Position numbers and translations under genes: made by a program
The notes under the pieces: generated by a model
Told to the model about the DNA's origin: nothing
Database searches by the model: none
The model's input: only the letters and a program-made list of their open reading frames with translations
DNA from: JABFSS01 sp964497975
Lineage (GTDB): Bacteria; Patescibacteriota; Gracilibacteria; Peribacterales; Peribacteraceae
Reading direction: 5' to 3'
Length of the DNA: 64,000 nucleotides
NCBI GenBank assembly: GCA_964497975.1
Contig: CAZCFO010000001.1
Span: 411,225 to 475,224, forward strand
Shown here: piece after piece, positions 40,943 to 48,978 of the stretch
Layout: every line of letters begins with the position of its first letter
How positions within the stretch are numbered: position 1 is the first letter of the stretch

Positions 40943-43771
40943 ATGCAATCACGCACCATTCAGATTCTCAGCGCCCTCCTCTTTGCCCTGCTTCTCATCT
41001 GGGGCGGTTACACGCTCCTGGTGTATCTGGGCATCCCGTACCACGGCGCGGCCCTGATCCCGGAGGCGGCGATGGACGGGGTGGCGGCGGCATGCGACAG
41101 CAACGCCTACGTCTGCCGCGGCATCGCGACGCTCCAGCCATTCGTCGTCCATACCATCCGGCGCTCGTCCCCCTTCCTCGGATACCTGATTCTCTGCGCG
41201 CTGGCGTACGCCCTCTTCGTGGGATGGACGTGGATCGCGCGGGGCGACTGGAAGAAAATCCGCGTGCGGTGGACGCCGTGGAAGTTGTTGTTGCTGTTCG
41301 TCGTCCTCACGTGGCTGCTGTCCTCCGTGATCAGCTTCGGCTCGTCCGGCGGACGGGCGCAGCAGTTTTATATTGAGCCGACCGCGGCATCGTACAACGT
41401 GAGCGAGAGCGCGCTGGAGACGCTCCAGAGGGATTACCGGCGGCTGCTCGACCGCGGATGCCTGACGCTCCTGGGGGAAACCGAGACCGGCGCCAGGGGA
41501 TACAACCTCCGCGCCTGGTGCATACAGGAGGCGTTCGTGACGCGCGTGCTGACGCAGGCCCTCTTCATCTTCCTGTTCCTGGGGGAACTGCTGGTCTTCG
41601 GACGCATGACGGTCCAGTGGGTCTTCCGCCGCATCGCGCGGTTCCTGGGCGTCTCGCGCACGCCGTTCCCGTCCCTGCTTCTGGAGACCGTCTTCTGCGC
41701 GGCCGCGGGCGCCGTCATGGGCATCATTCTGCTGTGGACCATCGCCGTGACGGGGTACTACACCACCGCCGCGGGCTGGATCGCGGCGATCGTGATCCCC
41801 GCCGTCGGCTGGAGACACACGGTCTACTGGGTGAAGACCTTCCTCTTTCACGAGACGGAGCGCGAATACGACGTGTGGAACGCGGGACTCTTTCTGGGAT
41901 GGCTGCTCCTCAGTCTTCTGGCCATCAACTTCCTGGAGGTGGTGCGGCCGTTCCCCATCGGCTGGGATGACCTGGGAAGCTATCTGAACCGCCCGCGGCT
42001 CCTGGTGAGCTACGGCCACTTCATCGCGCCCATGTCGACGTTCGACTGGTCGTATCTGACCTCGCTCGGATTCCTGCTCTTCGGCTACAACGCGACCTTC
42101 GGCTCCACCGCGGCCATGATGGTCAACTGGTCCCAGGGACTGCTGGCCGTTGCCGCGATCTTCGCGATCGCGCGGACGCTGCTGGGCCATCGCGCGGGAG
42201 CCCTGAGCGCGCTCCTCTATTACATTCTCCCGCTGGTCGGCCACTTCTCGTTCGCCGACATGAAGATCGACAACGCCGTCTTTTTCTTTACGGCCATGGG
42301 GGTCTTCTGCGTGCTGCTCGCGCTCGCGCCGCCGCATGACGAGCCGGAGACGGAGCACCCGGAGCACGACCGCCGCATGAAGGAGGCGTGGTCCATCGGA
42401 CTCCTGTTCCTGTCCGGAGCGTTCCTGGGCATCGCGTTCTCGACCAAATCGACCGCCGCGATGGGGATACTCGCCGCCGGCTCGATGATCCTGGGTATGA
42501 CCATTCACGGGCTCGCCTACGCGGGCGGCCTGCTCTTCGCCTTCGCCGCCTTCGCGCAGCAGGGCGTCTTCTCGGTGCGGGCCATCATCGAGCGCGTGAC
42601 GGGCACCCTCCCCGGGAACGGCGCCGTCATGATCTTCGTGGCGATATGCATCCTCGCCGGCCTGGGCTTCCTCGCTGCGGGATTCTTCGTCCGTCGTCCG
42701 TCGGTGCGCTCGCTCGCGGGCATACTGGGCGCGTTCGCCGCGGGGGTGCTGATCACCGTGGGGCCGTGGATGGAGCACAACAACATCGAGGCGGGAAACC
42801 TGATGCCGTCCTTCGCCCTGTCGGCGCCCAACAAATTCGCGCCGCAGGTCGACGTGAAAAAGCTTCCGCCCGAACTCGCGGTGGATCCCGCCTCCCCCTC
42901 GTGCACGCCCACGGGTTCCATCGAGGAACTCGGCCGGTACTGGGGATTCGAACAGGGATGGAGGCATTACGTGACGCTGCCGTGGCGGACGGTGATGAAC
43001 ATCGACGCGACGGGCTATTACGTCACGACCTTCCCCATCCTGCTGCTCTTCCCGCTGCTCCTCCTGCTCCCGTTCTTCTGGATGAAGAAAGGACGATGGC
43101 TGCGGTGGCTGTTTCTGGGAACCTGCATGATGATCGTGGAATGGATGTTCCTGGCCAACGGGATCCCCTGGTACGGCATCGGCATCCTTCTCGGCATCGT
43201 CATCGGGCTCGAGGCATTCATCGCAAAGGCGCCCGACCTGCCCAACCGCATCGTGGCATCGATCCTGGTCGGCTTCTCGATCCTGATGGCTTTCGGCATG
43301 CGCATGTGGCAGTTCGAGCAGCAGCGCAACATCTTCGAATACTCAATGGGCAAGGTGTCGGCGGAAGCCCTGCGCGACATCACGATCCCCCATTACGAGC
43401 CCATCCGCGAAGCGATCGTCGAGCGCCATGAAACGATGCCCGACCGCCCGTACGTGTACCGCGTCGGAACGTTCATCCCCTATTTTATCCCGAAGAACCT
43501 GGAGATCATCGGCGTGAGCGACAGCCAGCTGGACCTGTTCAACTGCATCCACCAGGAACGCAACCCGGAACTCACCGTCCGCCGCCTGAAGGCCCTCGGG
43601 TTCAACAGCGTCGTCTTCGACACGAACACGGCGACCATCGAGCGCGACGAGCAGGGTTCGCTGCACAAAAAAGTCGGGGCATTCGTGGATTTCGTCAACG
43701 ATCCGAAGGCAAACCTCCAGGTGGTCGTGAGCGACACCAATGCCGGCATCGCCTTCATCCTGATCCCGTAG
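40943..43771 (+). CDS. very large polytopic GT39-like membrane glycosyltransferase
   Basis: 942-aa membrane protein. Four N-terminal spans of an extra domain (with AFVTRVLTQALFIFLFLGELL) precede the GT39-like part, where FPIGWDDLGSYLNRPRLLVSYG carries paired Asp residues and FSTKSTAAMGILAAGSMIL the K-S/T motif. A soluble insert (about residues 615-670, MEHNNIEAGNLMPSFALSAPN) and a soluble C-terminal domain of some 140 residues (YEPIREAIVERHETMPDRPYVYRVGTFIP onward) follow. It is followed after 2 bp by a polyprenyl-phosphate GT2 gene, its likely donor partner. Start fixed by TACACT; a longer frame would read through the palindromic spacer. Confidence 0.75.
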   Translation: MQSRTIQILSALLFALLLIWGGYTLLVYLGIPYHGAALIPEAAMDGVAAACDSNAYVCRGIATLQPFVVHTIRRSSPFLGYLILCALAYALFVGWTWIARGDWKKIRVRWTPWKLLLLFVVLTWLLSSVISFGSSGGRAQQFYIEPTAASYNVSESALETLQRDYRRLLDRGCLTLLGETETGARGYNLRAWCIQEAFVTRVLTQALFIFLFLGELLVFGRMTVQWVFRRIARFLGVSRTPFPSLLLETVFCAAAGAVMGIILLWTIAVTGYYTTAAGWIAAIVIPAVGWRHTVYWVKTFLFHETEREYDVWNAGLFLGWLLLSLLAINFLEVVRPFPIGWDDLGSYLNRPRLLVSYGHFIAPMSTFDWSYLTSLGFLLFGYNATFGSTAAMMVNWSQGLLAVAAIFAIARTLLGHRAGALSALLYYILPLVGHFSFADMKIDNAVFFFTAMGVFCVLLALAPPHDEPETEHPEHDRRMKEAWSIGLLFLSGAFLGIAFSTKSTAAMGILAAGSMILGMTIHGLAYAGGLLFAFAAFAQQGVFSVRAIIERVTGTLPGNGAVMIFVAICILAGLGFLAAGFFVRRPSVRSLAGILGAFAAGVLITVGPWMEHNNIEAGNLMPSFALSAPNKFAPQVDVKKLPPELAVDPASPSCTPTGSIEELGRYWGFEQGWRHYVTLPWRTVMNIDATGYYVTTFPILLLFPLLLLLPFFWMKKGRWLRWLFLGTCMMIVEWMFLANGIPWYGIGILLGIVIGLEAFIAKAPDLPNRIVASILVGFSILMAFGMRMWQFEQQRNIFEYSMGKVSAEALRDITIPHYEPIREAIVERHETMPDRPYVYRVGTFIPYFIPKNLEIIGVSDSQLDLFNCIHQERNPELTVRRLKALGFNSVVFDTNTATIERDEQGSLHKKVGAFVDFVNDPKANLQVVVSDTNAGIAFILIP

Positions 43772-43773
43772 CC

Positions 43774-44439
43774 ATGTTCGTCGCCGTCATCCCCGCCTAC
43801 AACGAATCCAAGCGCGTCGGCAACGTCGTCCGCGCGGCGCAGTCGCACGTGGACGCCGTGATCGTCGTGGACGACGGCTCGACGGACGATACCGGCGCCG
43901 CGGCGCGGGAGGCCGGCGCGCGGGTGATCCGCCACGCCGAAAATTCCGGCGCGGGCGCGGCGACGATGACGGGCATCGAGGCGGCGCGCAGGATGGGCGC
44001 CACGAGCGTGGTGACGCTCGATGCCGATGAGCAGCATGACGCGGGCGACATCCCCCGCCTTCTGGAACCCGTGAAGAACGACACCGCGGACATCGTGTTC
44101 GCCAACCGCTTCGGACAGCGCAACCGCATCCCCTTCATCCGGCGGCTCTTCAACGGCATCGGCAACGTCGTGACGCTGCTCGCGACGGGCAAGTGGGTGC
44201 AGGACAGCCAGTCTGGATACAAAGTCTTCGGCCCGCGGGCGCTGGCCCAGGTGGACCTGCGGATGCGGGGTTTCGAGTTCTGCACCGAGATCGTCCGCGA
44301 AGCCGCGCAGCACAAGTGGCGCATCGCGGAGATCCCCGCGAAGGTGATCTATTCGGAATACACGCTCGCCAAGGGCCAGTCGTTCGGCAACGGTGTGAAA
44401 ACGGCATTGAAAATCCTCTTGCGGTCGTTCATGCGATAG
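43774..44439 (+). CDS. GT2 glycosyltransferase, polyprenyl-phosphate sugar synthase-like
   Basis: 221-aa GT-A enzyme. FVAVIPAYNESKRVGNVV (residues 2-19), VIVVDDGSTDDTGAAAREAG, ENSGAGAATMTGIEAARRMG and VVTLDADEQHDAGDIPRLL (DAD metal site) are the DPM/Alg5-type set, and VQDSQSGYKVFGPRAL is the conserved S-G-x-K-x-F segment. No membrane domain of its own. It lies 2 bp after the 942-aa GT39-like gene and upstream of DUF2304, a frequent partner of such GT2 enzymes. Confidence 0.9.
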   Translation: MFVAVIPAYNESKRVGNVVRAAQSHVDAVIVVDDGSTDDTGAAAREAGARVIRHAENSGAGAATMTGIEAARRMGATSVVTLDADEQHDAGDIPRLLEPVKNDTADIVFANRFGQRNRIPFIRRLFNGIGNVVTLLATGKWVQDSQSGYKVFGPRALAQVDLRMRGFEFCTEIVREAAQHKWRIAEIPAKVIYSEYTLAKGQSFGNGVKTALKILLRSFMR

Positions 44440-44443
44440 CCGA

Positions 44444-44521
44444 AGGCAATAGAGGCAATCGATGGAAACGACGAAAACGAGGATCCTCGATTGCTTCGTT
44501 TGCGTCGTTTGCCTCGTTTCC
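44444..44521. repeat. CAAACGA-word palindromic spacer with GAGGATCCTC centre
   Basis: AGGCAATAGAGGCAATCGATGG and AAACGACGAAAACGAGG on the left; GGATCC centre (44481-44486); TCGATTGCTTCGTTTGCG and GTCGTTTGCCTCG on the right. Same centre as the element at 30403, but here between two genes on the same strand. Confidence 0.7.
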
Positions 44522-44552
44522 TCCCAGAAATACGCTAAACTACCACCCTGCT

Positions 44553-44927
44553 ATGACTCTCACGCCGTATCAGATCGTCGCCCCCGTCATCGCGTTCATC
44601 GCGGTGAGCTACGCGTGGAACCTGGTGATGCGGCAGAAGAAGACCGTATGGGAGGCGTGCTTTTGGACGGTCTTCTGGGCCATGATCGGCGGCATCGCGA
44701 TGTTCCCGAGCTTCCTCACGTACCTCTCGGTGGTGACGGGCATCCAGAACCGGGAGAACGCCGTGATCTTCACCTTCCTAGGGGTTCTCTTCTTCATGGT
44801 CTTCTACATGATCATCCGGATCGAAGAGCTTGAGCAGCGGCACGCGAAGATGGTCCGCGACGTGGCGTTGTGGGAAGCGGGACTGGGAAAGGAAAGTGAA
44901 AAGTTGAAAGTGGATAGCGGAAAGTAA
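44553..44927 (+). CDS. DUF2304 membrane protein
   Basis: 124-aa protein with three hydrophobic helices: QIVAPVIAFIAVSYAWNLVM, ACFWTVFWAMIGGIAMF and VIFTFLGVLFFMVFYMII. A helical R-I-E-E-L-E-Q-R-H tail follows, the layout of DUF2304 (IPR019277). Such proteins travel with polyprenyl-phosphate GT2 genes and may serve lipid-linked sugar transfer. The last residues (SEKLKVDSGK) are encoded by GGAAAGT words of the following palindrome and resemble the sufS C-terminus for that reason only. TAAACT lies 11 nt before the ATG. Confidence 0.85.
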   Translation: MTLTPYQIVAPVIAFIAVSYAWNLVMRQKKTVWEACFWTVFWAMIGGIAMFPSFLTYLSVVTGIQNRENAVIFTFLGVLFFMVFYMIIRIEELEQRHAKMVRDVALWEAGLGKESEKLKVDSGK

Positions 44928-44959
44928 TTTCAATTTTCCACTTTCCATTTTCAATTATC
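44889..44959. repeat. GGAAAGT-word palindromic spacer overlapping a gene end
   Basis: GGAAAGTGAAAAGTTGAAAG on the left, CAATTTTCCACTTTCCATTT on the right. The left arm is translated as the end of the DUF2304 protein; the right arm precedes the GTG of the next GT4 gene. Confidence 0.67.
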
Positions 44960-44967
44960 CGTTCTGT

Positions 44968-46098
44968 GTGCGAATCATGGCCCATGAGAGAAAAATCATC
45001 TTGCTGATCAGCCCCTACTGGAAAGAGCCGCACCGCTGGATGGTCAGCACGGTGAAACTTGCCGATCTCTGGCAGCGGCTGGGGTACCGCGTGATCGTCG
45101 CGTGCATGGGAGCCGCCGACGGCCGGGAGGATGTGTCGGATACCCTGACGATCCGCCGCAAAAAGGACGTGTTCCTGCCCGACCCCTGGAACTACGGCAT
45201 CGCGGCGGGATTCTCGGGGATGGTCCGGCGCATCGTCCGCGACGAAAAGCCTGACATCATCGTGTGCAACAAGATCCTGTTCTGGAGTTCGCTGAGCGTG
45301 ATTTTGCTGCGCCTGCGCGGCCACCGCGTGCTCCTGCTCACCGATGCCCTGGTGGGCATGACCTGGTGGGGCCGCACGTTCCTGTTCCGCCTGGCGTCGC
45401 GCCTGTACGCGTGGACGCTCGGATGGCTGATCATGCTCTGCGCGGAGCGCATCGTGTTCTTCCATCCCCAGCCGGAGCGATTGCTGAAAATCCTCGGTGT
45501 ATGGCGGAAGTCGGAGGTGATCCCCACGGGCATTGATCCGGGACCGTACGGACCAGGTACGCGCGGCGCACCGGTGATCACGTACGTCGGACGGCTGGAG
45601 TCCGTAAAGGGCGTGGATGATTTTCTGGCGGCAGCCGCGCCCGTGAAGAACGCCTATCCCGACATCACCATTCAGGTGGTCGGCTGGTATAAAGAAGACC
45701 ATCCCCTCGTGACGCAGTACCGCGACCACGTGACGTTCACGGGACTGCGGAAGGATATTCCCGAGATCCTGGCGAAGACCGACATTTTCGTCCTCCCCAG
45801 CTACAGTGAAGGCCTGAGCAACGCACTGATGGAAGCGATGTCGAGCTCGTGCGCGTGCGTAGCGACCGATGTGGGAGGGAACGCGTTTTTGATACAGAAC
45901 GGCGTCAGCGGTTTCCTGTTCCCCGTGGGCGACCGGGAGGCGCTGCAAAGCCATCTCCGGCGGCTGATCGCCGATCCCGCGAAGATGAAGGCGATGGGCG
46001 CGGCGGCACGGAAAAGGATTGAGGAGATGTTCAGTTGGGAGGTGGTAGGAAAAATGTACCAGCGCTTGTTCGAGAAATTCTCTGTCTTCAAGGGCTAG
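44968..46098 (+). CDS. GT4-family glycosyltransferase
   Basis: 376-aa GT-B enzyme. IILLISPYWKEPHRWMVSTVKLA opens the acceptor domain; hydrophobic patches (TFLFRLASRLYAWTLGWLIML) suggest membrane contact. The donor domain has VITYVGRLESVKGVDDFLAAA and SEGLSNALMEAMSSSCACVATDVGGN. GTG 44968 (TATCCG 6 nt upstream) or ATG 44977 could be the start. It is the first of two adjacent GT4 genes separated by a GGGTTT/CCCTAA palindrome. Confidence 0.85.
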   Translation: MRIMAHERKIILLISPYWKEPHRWMVSTVKLADLWQRLGYRVIVACMGAADGREDVSDTLTIRRKKDVFLPDPWNYGIAAGFSGMVRRIVRDEKPDIIVCNKILFWSSLSVILLRLRGHRVLLLTDALVGMTWWGRTFLFRLASRLYAWTLGWLIMLCAERIVFFHPQPERLLKILGVWRKSEVIPTGIDPGPYGPGTRGAPVITYVGRLESVKGVDDFLAAAAPVKNAYPDITIQVVGWYKEDHPLVTQYRDHVTFTGLRKDIPEILAKTDIFVLPSYSEGLSNALMEAMSSSCACVATDVGGNAFLIQNGVSGFLFPVGDREALQSHLRRLIADPAKMKAMGAAARKRIEEMFSWEVVGKMYQRLFEKFSVFKG

Positions 46099-46160
46099 GG
46101 TTATGATTTGGGTTTGGGTTTGGATACCCAACCCTAGCCCTAACCATAACCCGAACCCTA
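46090..46160. repeat. GGGTTT/CCCTAA-word palindromic spacer
   Basis: AGGGCTAGGGTTATGATTTG plus GGTTTGGGTTTGG on the left; ACCCAACCCTAGCCCTAACC plus ATAACCCGAACCCT on the right. It lies between two plus-strand GT4 genes and is followed directly by the TACAAT box of the second. Confidence 0.7.
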
Positions 46161-46164
46161 CAAT
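46159..46164 (+). promoter_or_regulatory. TACAAT -10 element
   Basis: TACAAT at the right edge of the palindrome, 8 nt, ATG 46173. Confidence 0.55.
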
Positions 46165-46172
46165 TTACTTCT

Positions 46173-47240
46173 ATGACCAACACCCGGGTCGTTATCCTGT
46201 CCGCCTTCCTTACGCCCTTCCGCAGCGGCGCCGAGGCGTGTGCGGAGGAGGTCGCCATGAGACTGAGCGACCGGTTCGATATCACGATCGTGACGGCGAA
46301 GCTCCGCGGCGGTCTGCCGCGGACGGACATGCTCCAGGGCAAGGTTCCCGTGATCCGCGTGGGGCTGGGATGTTCCTTCGATAAATGGCTCTATCCCCTG
46401 CTCGCTCCGCTTGCGGCGAGAAAGTTGAAGCCGGACGTGATTCACGCCGTATTGGAAACCTTCGCGGGACTCGCGCTGCTGGTGACGCGATGGACGGGCC
46501 CGCGCGCGAAGCGGATTCTGACGCTCCAGACCACGAACCGCAATTTCCTGCGGGGGCTCATCATCCGGTCTGCGGATACCGTCACCGCGATCAGTTCCGT
46601 TCTGGTGAGCCAAGCGAAATCCCATGGATGTGACCCGGTCCTGATCCCGAATGGCATCCCACTGAAAGAGATCGGAGCTGCTGTGCAATCGCACAAGAAG
46701 GCGCCATTGAGACTGCTCTTCGTGGGGCGGCTGGAGAAGATGAAAGGGGTAGATACGATGCTCCACGCATTTTCGCTCCTTCCGAGCCCGAGCCCGGTCC
46801 CGAGCCCTCACCTCCACATCGTGGGTTCCGGGTCCCAGGATGCCGCACTGAAGACTCTCGCCCGGGAATTGCACGTCGATGACCGCGTGACATTTCTGGG
46901 ACGATTGAGCGGTCCCGATCTCTTCCGCGAATATGCGGAGGCGGAAATCTTCTGCGGACTCTCGCGCAGCGAGGCGCTGGGGAACGTCTTCCTGGAAGCG
47001 GCGGCGGCGCGCTGTGCGGTTGTGGCAACGAACGTCGGCGGCATTCCGGACATTGTGCAGGACGGCATCACGGGGCTTCTCGTTCCGCCGGATGATCACG
47101 TGGCAGCGACGCATGCCCTGCACCGGCTCCTCACCGACGTCCTCACGCGCTGCGCGATGGCCGATGCGGGCGCGAAACAGGCCGCATCGTATGACTGGAG
47201 CGCGATCGCGGAACGGTATGCCGCCCTCTACGGCGCCTGA
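46173..47240 (+). CDS. GT4-family glycosyltransferase
   Basis: 355-aa GT-B enzyme. VVILSAFLTPFRSGAEACAEEVA opens the acceptor domain with the G-A-E loop; RLLFVGRLEKMKGVDTMLHAF, LHIVGSGSQDAAL and SEALGNVFLEAAAARCAVVATNVGG form the donor domain with E-x7-E. A short PSPSPVPSP stretch after LLFVGRL...HAFSLL is encoded by GGGCTC words (46781-46808), an in-frame intrusion just before a core strand. It ends base-to-base with the convergent RmlA-like gene. Confidence 0.86.
   Translation: MTNTRVVILSAFLTPFRSGAEACAEEVAMRLSDRFDITIVTAKLRGGLPRTDMLQGKVPVIRVGLGCSFDKWLYPLLAPLAARKLKPDVIHAVLETFAGLALLVTRWTGPRAKRILTLQTTNRNFLRGLIIRSADTVTAISSVLVSQAKSHGCDPVLIPNGIPLKEIGAAVQSHKKAPLRLLFVGRLEKMKGVDTMLHAFSLLPSPSPVPSPHLHIVGSGSQDAALKTLARELHVDDRVTFLGRLSGPDLFREYAEAEIFCGLSRSEALGNVFLEAAAARCAVVATNVGGIPDIVQDGITGLLVPPDDHVAATHALHRLLTDVLTRCAMADAGAKQAASYDWSAIAERYAALYGA
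46781..46808. repeat. GGGCTC-word repeat inside a GT4 gene
   Basis: CCGAGCCCGAGCCCGGTCCCGAGCCC words read in frame as Pro-Ser repeats between two conserved strands of the donor domain. Confidence 0.6.
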
Positions 47241-47954
47241 CTACTTTCCCTGCTTCTCCCGCACGACCTGCGCCGCTTTGAAGAGGCTTTCGAACGTCCC
47301 CGCGTCGATCCACTCCTCTCTGAGGACCGTCGCGGTCAGTTCGCCCTGGTCCAGATACCAGCGGCTGACGTCGGTGATCTCGAATTCCCCGCGGGCGGAG
47401 GGCTTCAGGTTCCGGATAACCTCGAAGCAGCGGTGATCGTAGACGTAACATCCTGTGACGGCGTAGTTGCTCTTCGGCTTCTTCGGCTTCTCCTCGATGG
47501 ACGTCACCTCCTTCCGCGCGTTGATTTCGGCAACCCCGAACCGCTCCGGATCCGGCACATCCTTGAGGAACACGTGCCCGCCCTTCGAAAAGCCCTTGAT
47601 GGCGGGAGTGATGTCGTCGAAATAGATGTTGTCGCCCAGCACCGCGCAGATGTCATCGTTCGCGGCGAACTCCTCCGCCATGCCGAGCGCCTGCGCGATG
47701 CCTTCGGGCTTGTCCTGCACGCGGTAGCTGCACTTGCAGCCGAACTTGGAACCGCTGCCGAGATAACTGGCCATCTGGTCGATGTGCTCGTTGCCCGAAA
47801 TCACAATGATGTCTTTAATGCCGGCATCGACGAGCTTGCGCAGCGGATACTCGATGAGCGGCCGGTCATAGACCGGCAGGAGGCTTTTGTTGGTGACTTC
47901 GGTGAGTGGGCGAAGCCGGGAACCCGAACCGCCGCAGATGAGGACGCCTTTCAT
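47241..47954 (-). CDS. sugar nucleotidyltransferase, RmlA-like (short form)
   Basis: 237-aa nucleotidyltransferase. GVLICGGSGSRLRPLTEVTNKSLLPVYDRPLIEYPL (N-terminal pyrophosphorylase loop with the Lys of N-K-S-L-L-P-V), VISGNEHIDQMASYLGSGS, DDICAVLGDNIYFDD (metal Asp) and IEEKPKKPKSNYAVTGCYVYD match glucose-1-phosphate thymidylyltransferases. It lacks about 50 C-terminal residues of full RmlA, which is the allosteric part, as in archaeal-type short forms. It would make dTDP-glucose for the rmlB product at 21808. TATTCT lies 6 nt before the ATG. Confidence 0.87.
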   Translation of the reverse strand: MKGVLICGGSGSRLRPLTEVTNKSLLPVYDRPLIEYPLRKLVDAGIKDIIVISGNEHIDQMASYLGSGSKFGCKCSYRVQDKPEGIAQALGMAEEFAANDDICAVLGDNIYFDDITPAIKGFSKGGHVFLKDVPDPERFGVAEINARKEVTSIEEKPKKPKSNYAVTGCYVYDHRCFEVIRNLKPSARGEFEITDVSRWYLDQGELTATVLREEWIDAGTFESLFKAAQVVREKQGK

Positions 47955-47960
47955 GGGGCC

Positions 47961-47966
47961 AGAATA
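47961..47966 (-). promoter_or_regulatory. TATTCT -10 element, leaderless
   Basis: TATTCT on the minus strand, 6 nt, ATG 47954. Confidence 0.66.
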
Positions 47967-48043
47967 CTGGAGTCCGGGGGCGCAAGAAACACGTTTTAAG
48001 GCTTTCCCATGAGAATCCCTAGTATTCCGGCACCCGGATATTC

Positions 48044-48049
48044 TACTAT
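48044..48049 (+). promoter_or_regulatory. TACTAT -10 element, leaderless (ndk)
   Basis: TACTAT, 6 nt, ATG 48056. It lies within a short TATTC-word stretch (48012-48050). Confidence 0.66.
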
Positions 48050-48055
48050 TCCCGC

Positions 48056-48475
48056 ATGCAACGCACCCTCATCCTCCTCAAACCCGACGCCGTCGATAAG
48101 CGCTTCACGGGCAAAGTCATCACGCGGTTCGAAGACGCCGGATTCCGCATCCGCGGCTGCAAGATGCTGCACCTCAACCCCGCACTCCTCCGTGAGCACT
48201 ACGCGCACATCGCCGACAAGCCGTTCTATCCGGAAGTCGAGCAGTTCATGAGCTCGGTCCCCGTGATCGCCATGGTCCTGGAGGGCGACGACGTCGTCGC
48301 GAAGGTCCGCGACATGCTGGGCGTCACCGACAGCCGCAAGGCCGCACCGGGAACGATCCGCGCGGAGCTGGGCGTCGACCAGATGGTCAACGTCGCGCAC
48401 GCGTCGGACAGCCCCGAGGCCGCGGAGAAGGAAGTGAACCGCTTCTTCACGACGAAGGAACTGTTCGCGTACTGA
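48056..48475 (+). CDS. ndk: nucleoside diphosphate kinase
   Basis: 139-aa protein of normal length. QRTLILLKPDAVDKRFTGKVI opens the ferredoxin-like fold; MVLEGDDVVAKVRDMLGVTD and APGTIRAELG are conserved. The phospho-His is in NVAHASDSPEAAEKEVNRFF (N-x-x-H-x-S-D-S) near residue 115. Equalises NTP pools. Its stop is 3 bp from the left arm of the inverted repeat that bounds the S23-like gene. Confidence 0.95.
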   Translation: MQRTLILLKPDAVDKRFTGKVITRFEDAGFRIRGCKMLHLNPALLREHYAHIADKPFYPEVEQFMSSVPVIAMVLEGDDVVAKVRDMLGVTDSRKAAPGTIRAELGVDQMVNVAHASDSPEAAEKEVNRFFTTKELFAY

Positions 48476-48478
48476 CGT

Positions 48479-48932
48479 AGTGAAAAATGAAAAGTGAAAA
48501 GTTAAAAATTGACTGCTTTTGTGGTCTTAAGAATTGCCACGAGTAAACGAATAATTTCTTCAACACTTAAAAGCAGCGCGCTGGCATCAGTGACTTCAAG
48601 GAGTGTGCTGTCACGCAGTAGCCTTAACCAATATCGTGTTTCATAGGCTTCTTTCGCAGCAATATGCAACTTGTTCACAAAATCTTTCCGGGATTGTGCC
48701 AGCTGTGCTTCTTCGATGTTTGCCCCAATACTCGTACCGGACCTCAACAATTGTTTACTGAGAATATATTCCCTTTTGGACTGCAATTCCCTGCAAGTGG
48801 CGATGATCCGCAGGGAGAAACTGTAACTTTTCTCTTGAAGAGGTCGTGGCTGCATGACTGTATTTTCCTTGTTTACAAGTATTTTGTATCGTTCAGAAAT
48901 AATTTTTAACTTTTCACTTTTCATTTTTCACT
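48479..48932. mobile_element. S23-like gene bounded by a perfect 32-bp inverted repeat
   Basis: The arms 48479-48510 and 48901-48932 are exact reverse complements over 32 bp (begin AGTGAAAAATGAAAAGTG, end AGTTAAAAATT). They enclose a single AT-rich gene in an otherwise GC-rich region. No target-site duplication or transposase is visible, so mobility is inferred from the discrete boundary and base composition. The arms use the same GAAAAGT-type words as several spacers nearby. Confidence 0.6.
48502..48855 (-). CDS. four-helix-bundle protein, S23/IVS family
   Basis: 117-aa helical protein. SFSLRIIATCRELQSKREYILSKQLLRSGTSIGANIEEA and QSRKDFVNKLHIAAKEAYETRYWLRLL are the diagnostic 23S-rRNA intervening-sequence (S23) family segments (R-S-G-T-S-I-G-A-N, then K-E-x-x-E-T-x-Y-W). 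Start 48855 (MQPRPLQEK) gives the usual length; an in-frame ATG at 48924 would add residues encoded by the inverted-repeat arm. The gene is much richer in A and T than its neighbours. Its biological role is not established. Confidence 0.85.
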   Translation of the reverse strand: MQPRPLQEKSYSFSLRIIATCRELQSKREYILSKQLLRSGTSIGANIEEAQLAQSRKDFVNKLHIAAKEAYETRYWLRLLRDSTLLEVTDASALLLSVEEIIRLLVAILKTTKAVNF

Positions 48933-48953
48933 CATCCAGAGGCCAAAACAAAG

Positions 48954-48975
48954 CGTTCCATTCAAGCATGGAACG
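48954..48975 (-). terminator. hairpin terminator after mltG
   Basis: Perfect 8-bp stem CGTTCCAT/ATGGAACG with a 6-nt loop, followed on the minus strand by CTTTGTTTTGG. It begins 4 bp after the mltG stop. Confidence 0.7.
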
Positions 48976-48978
48976 GTC

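Noticed and set aside
12477..46160. Insertion sequences or MITE copies as explanation of the palindromic spacers
   Set aside because: Elements do not share sequence beyond their word class, have no constant termini and show no target-site duplication.
48856..48924. Longer N-terminus of the S23-like protein
   Set aside because: The extra residues (SEKLKIISE) are encoded by the inverted-repeat arm, and family members start near 48855; it remains possible.
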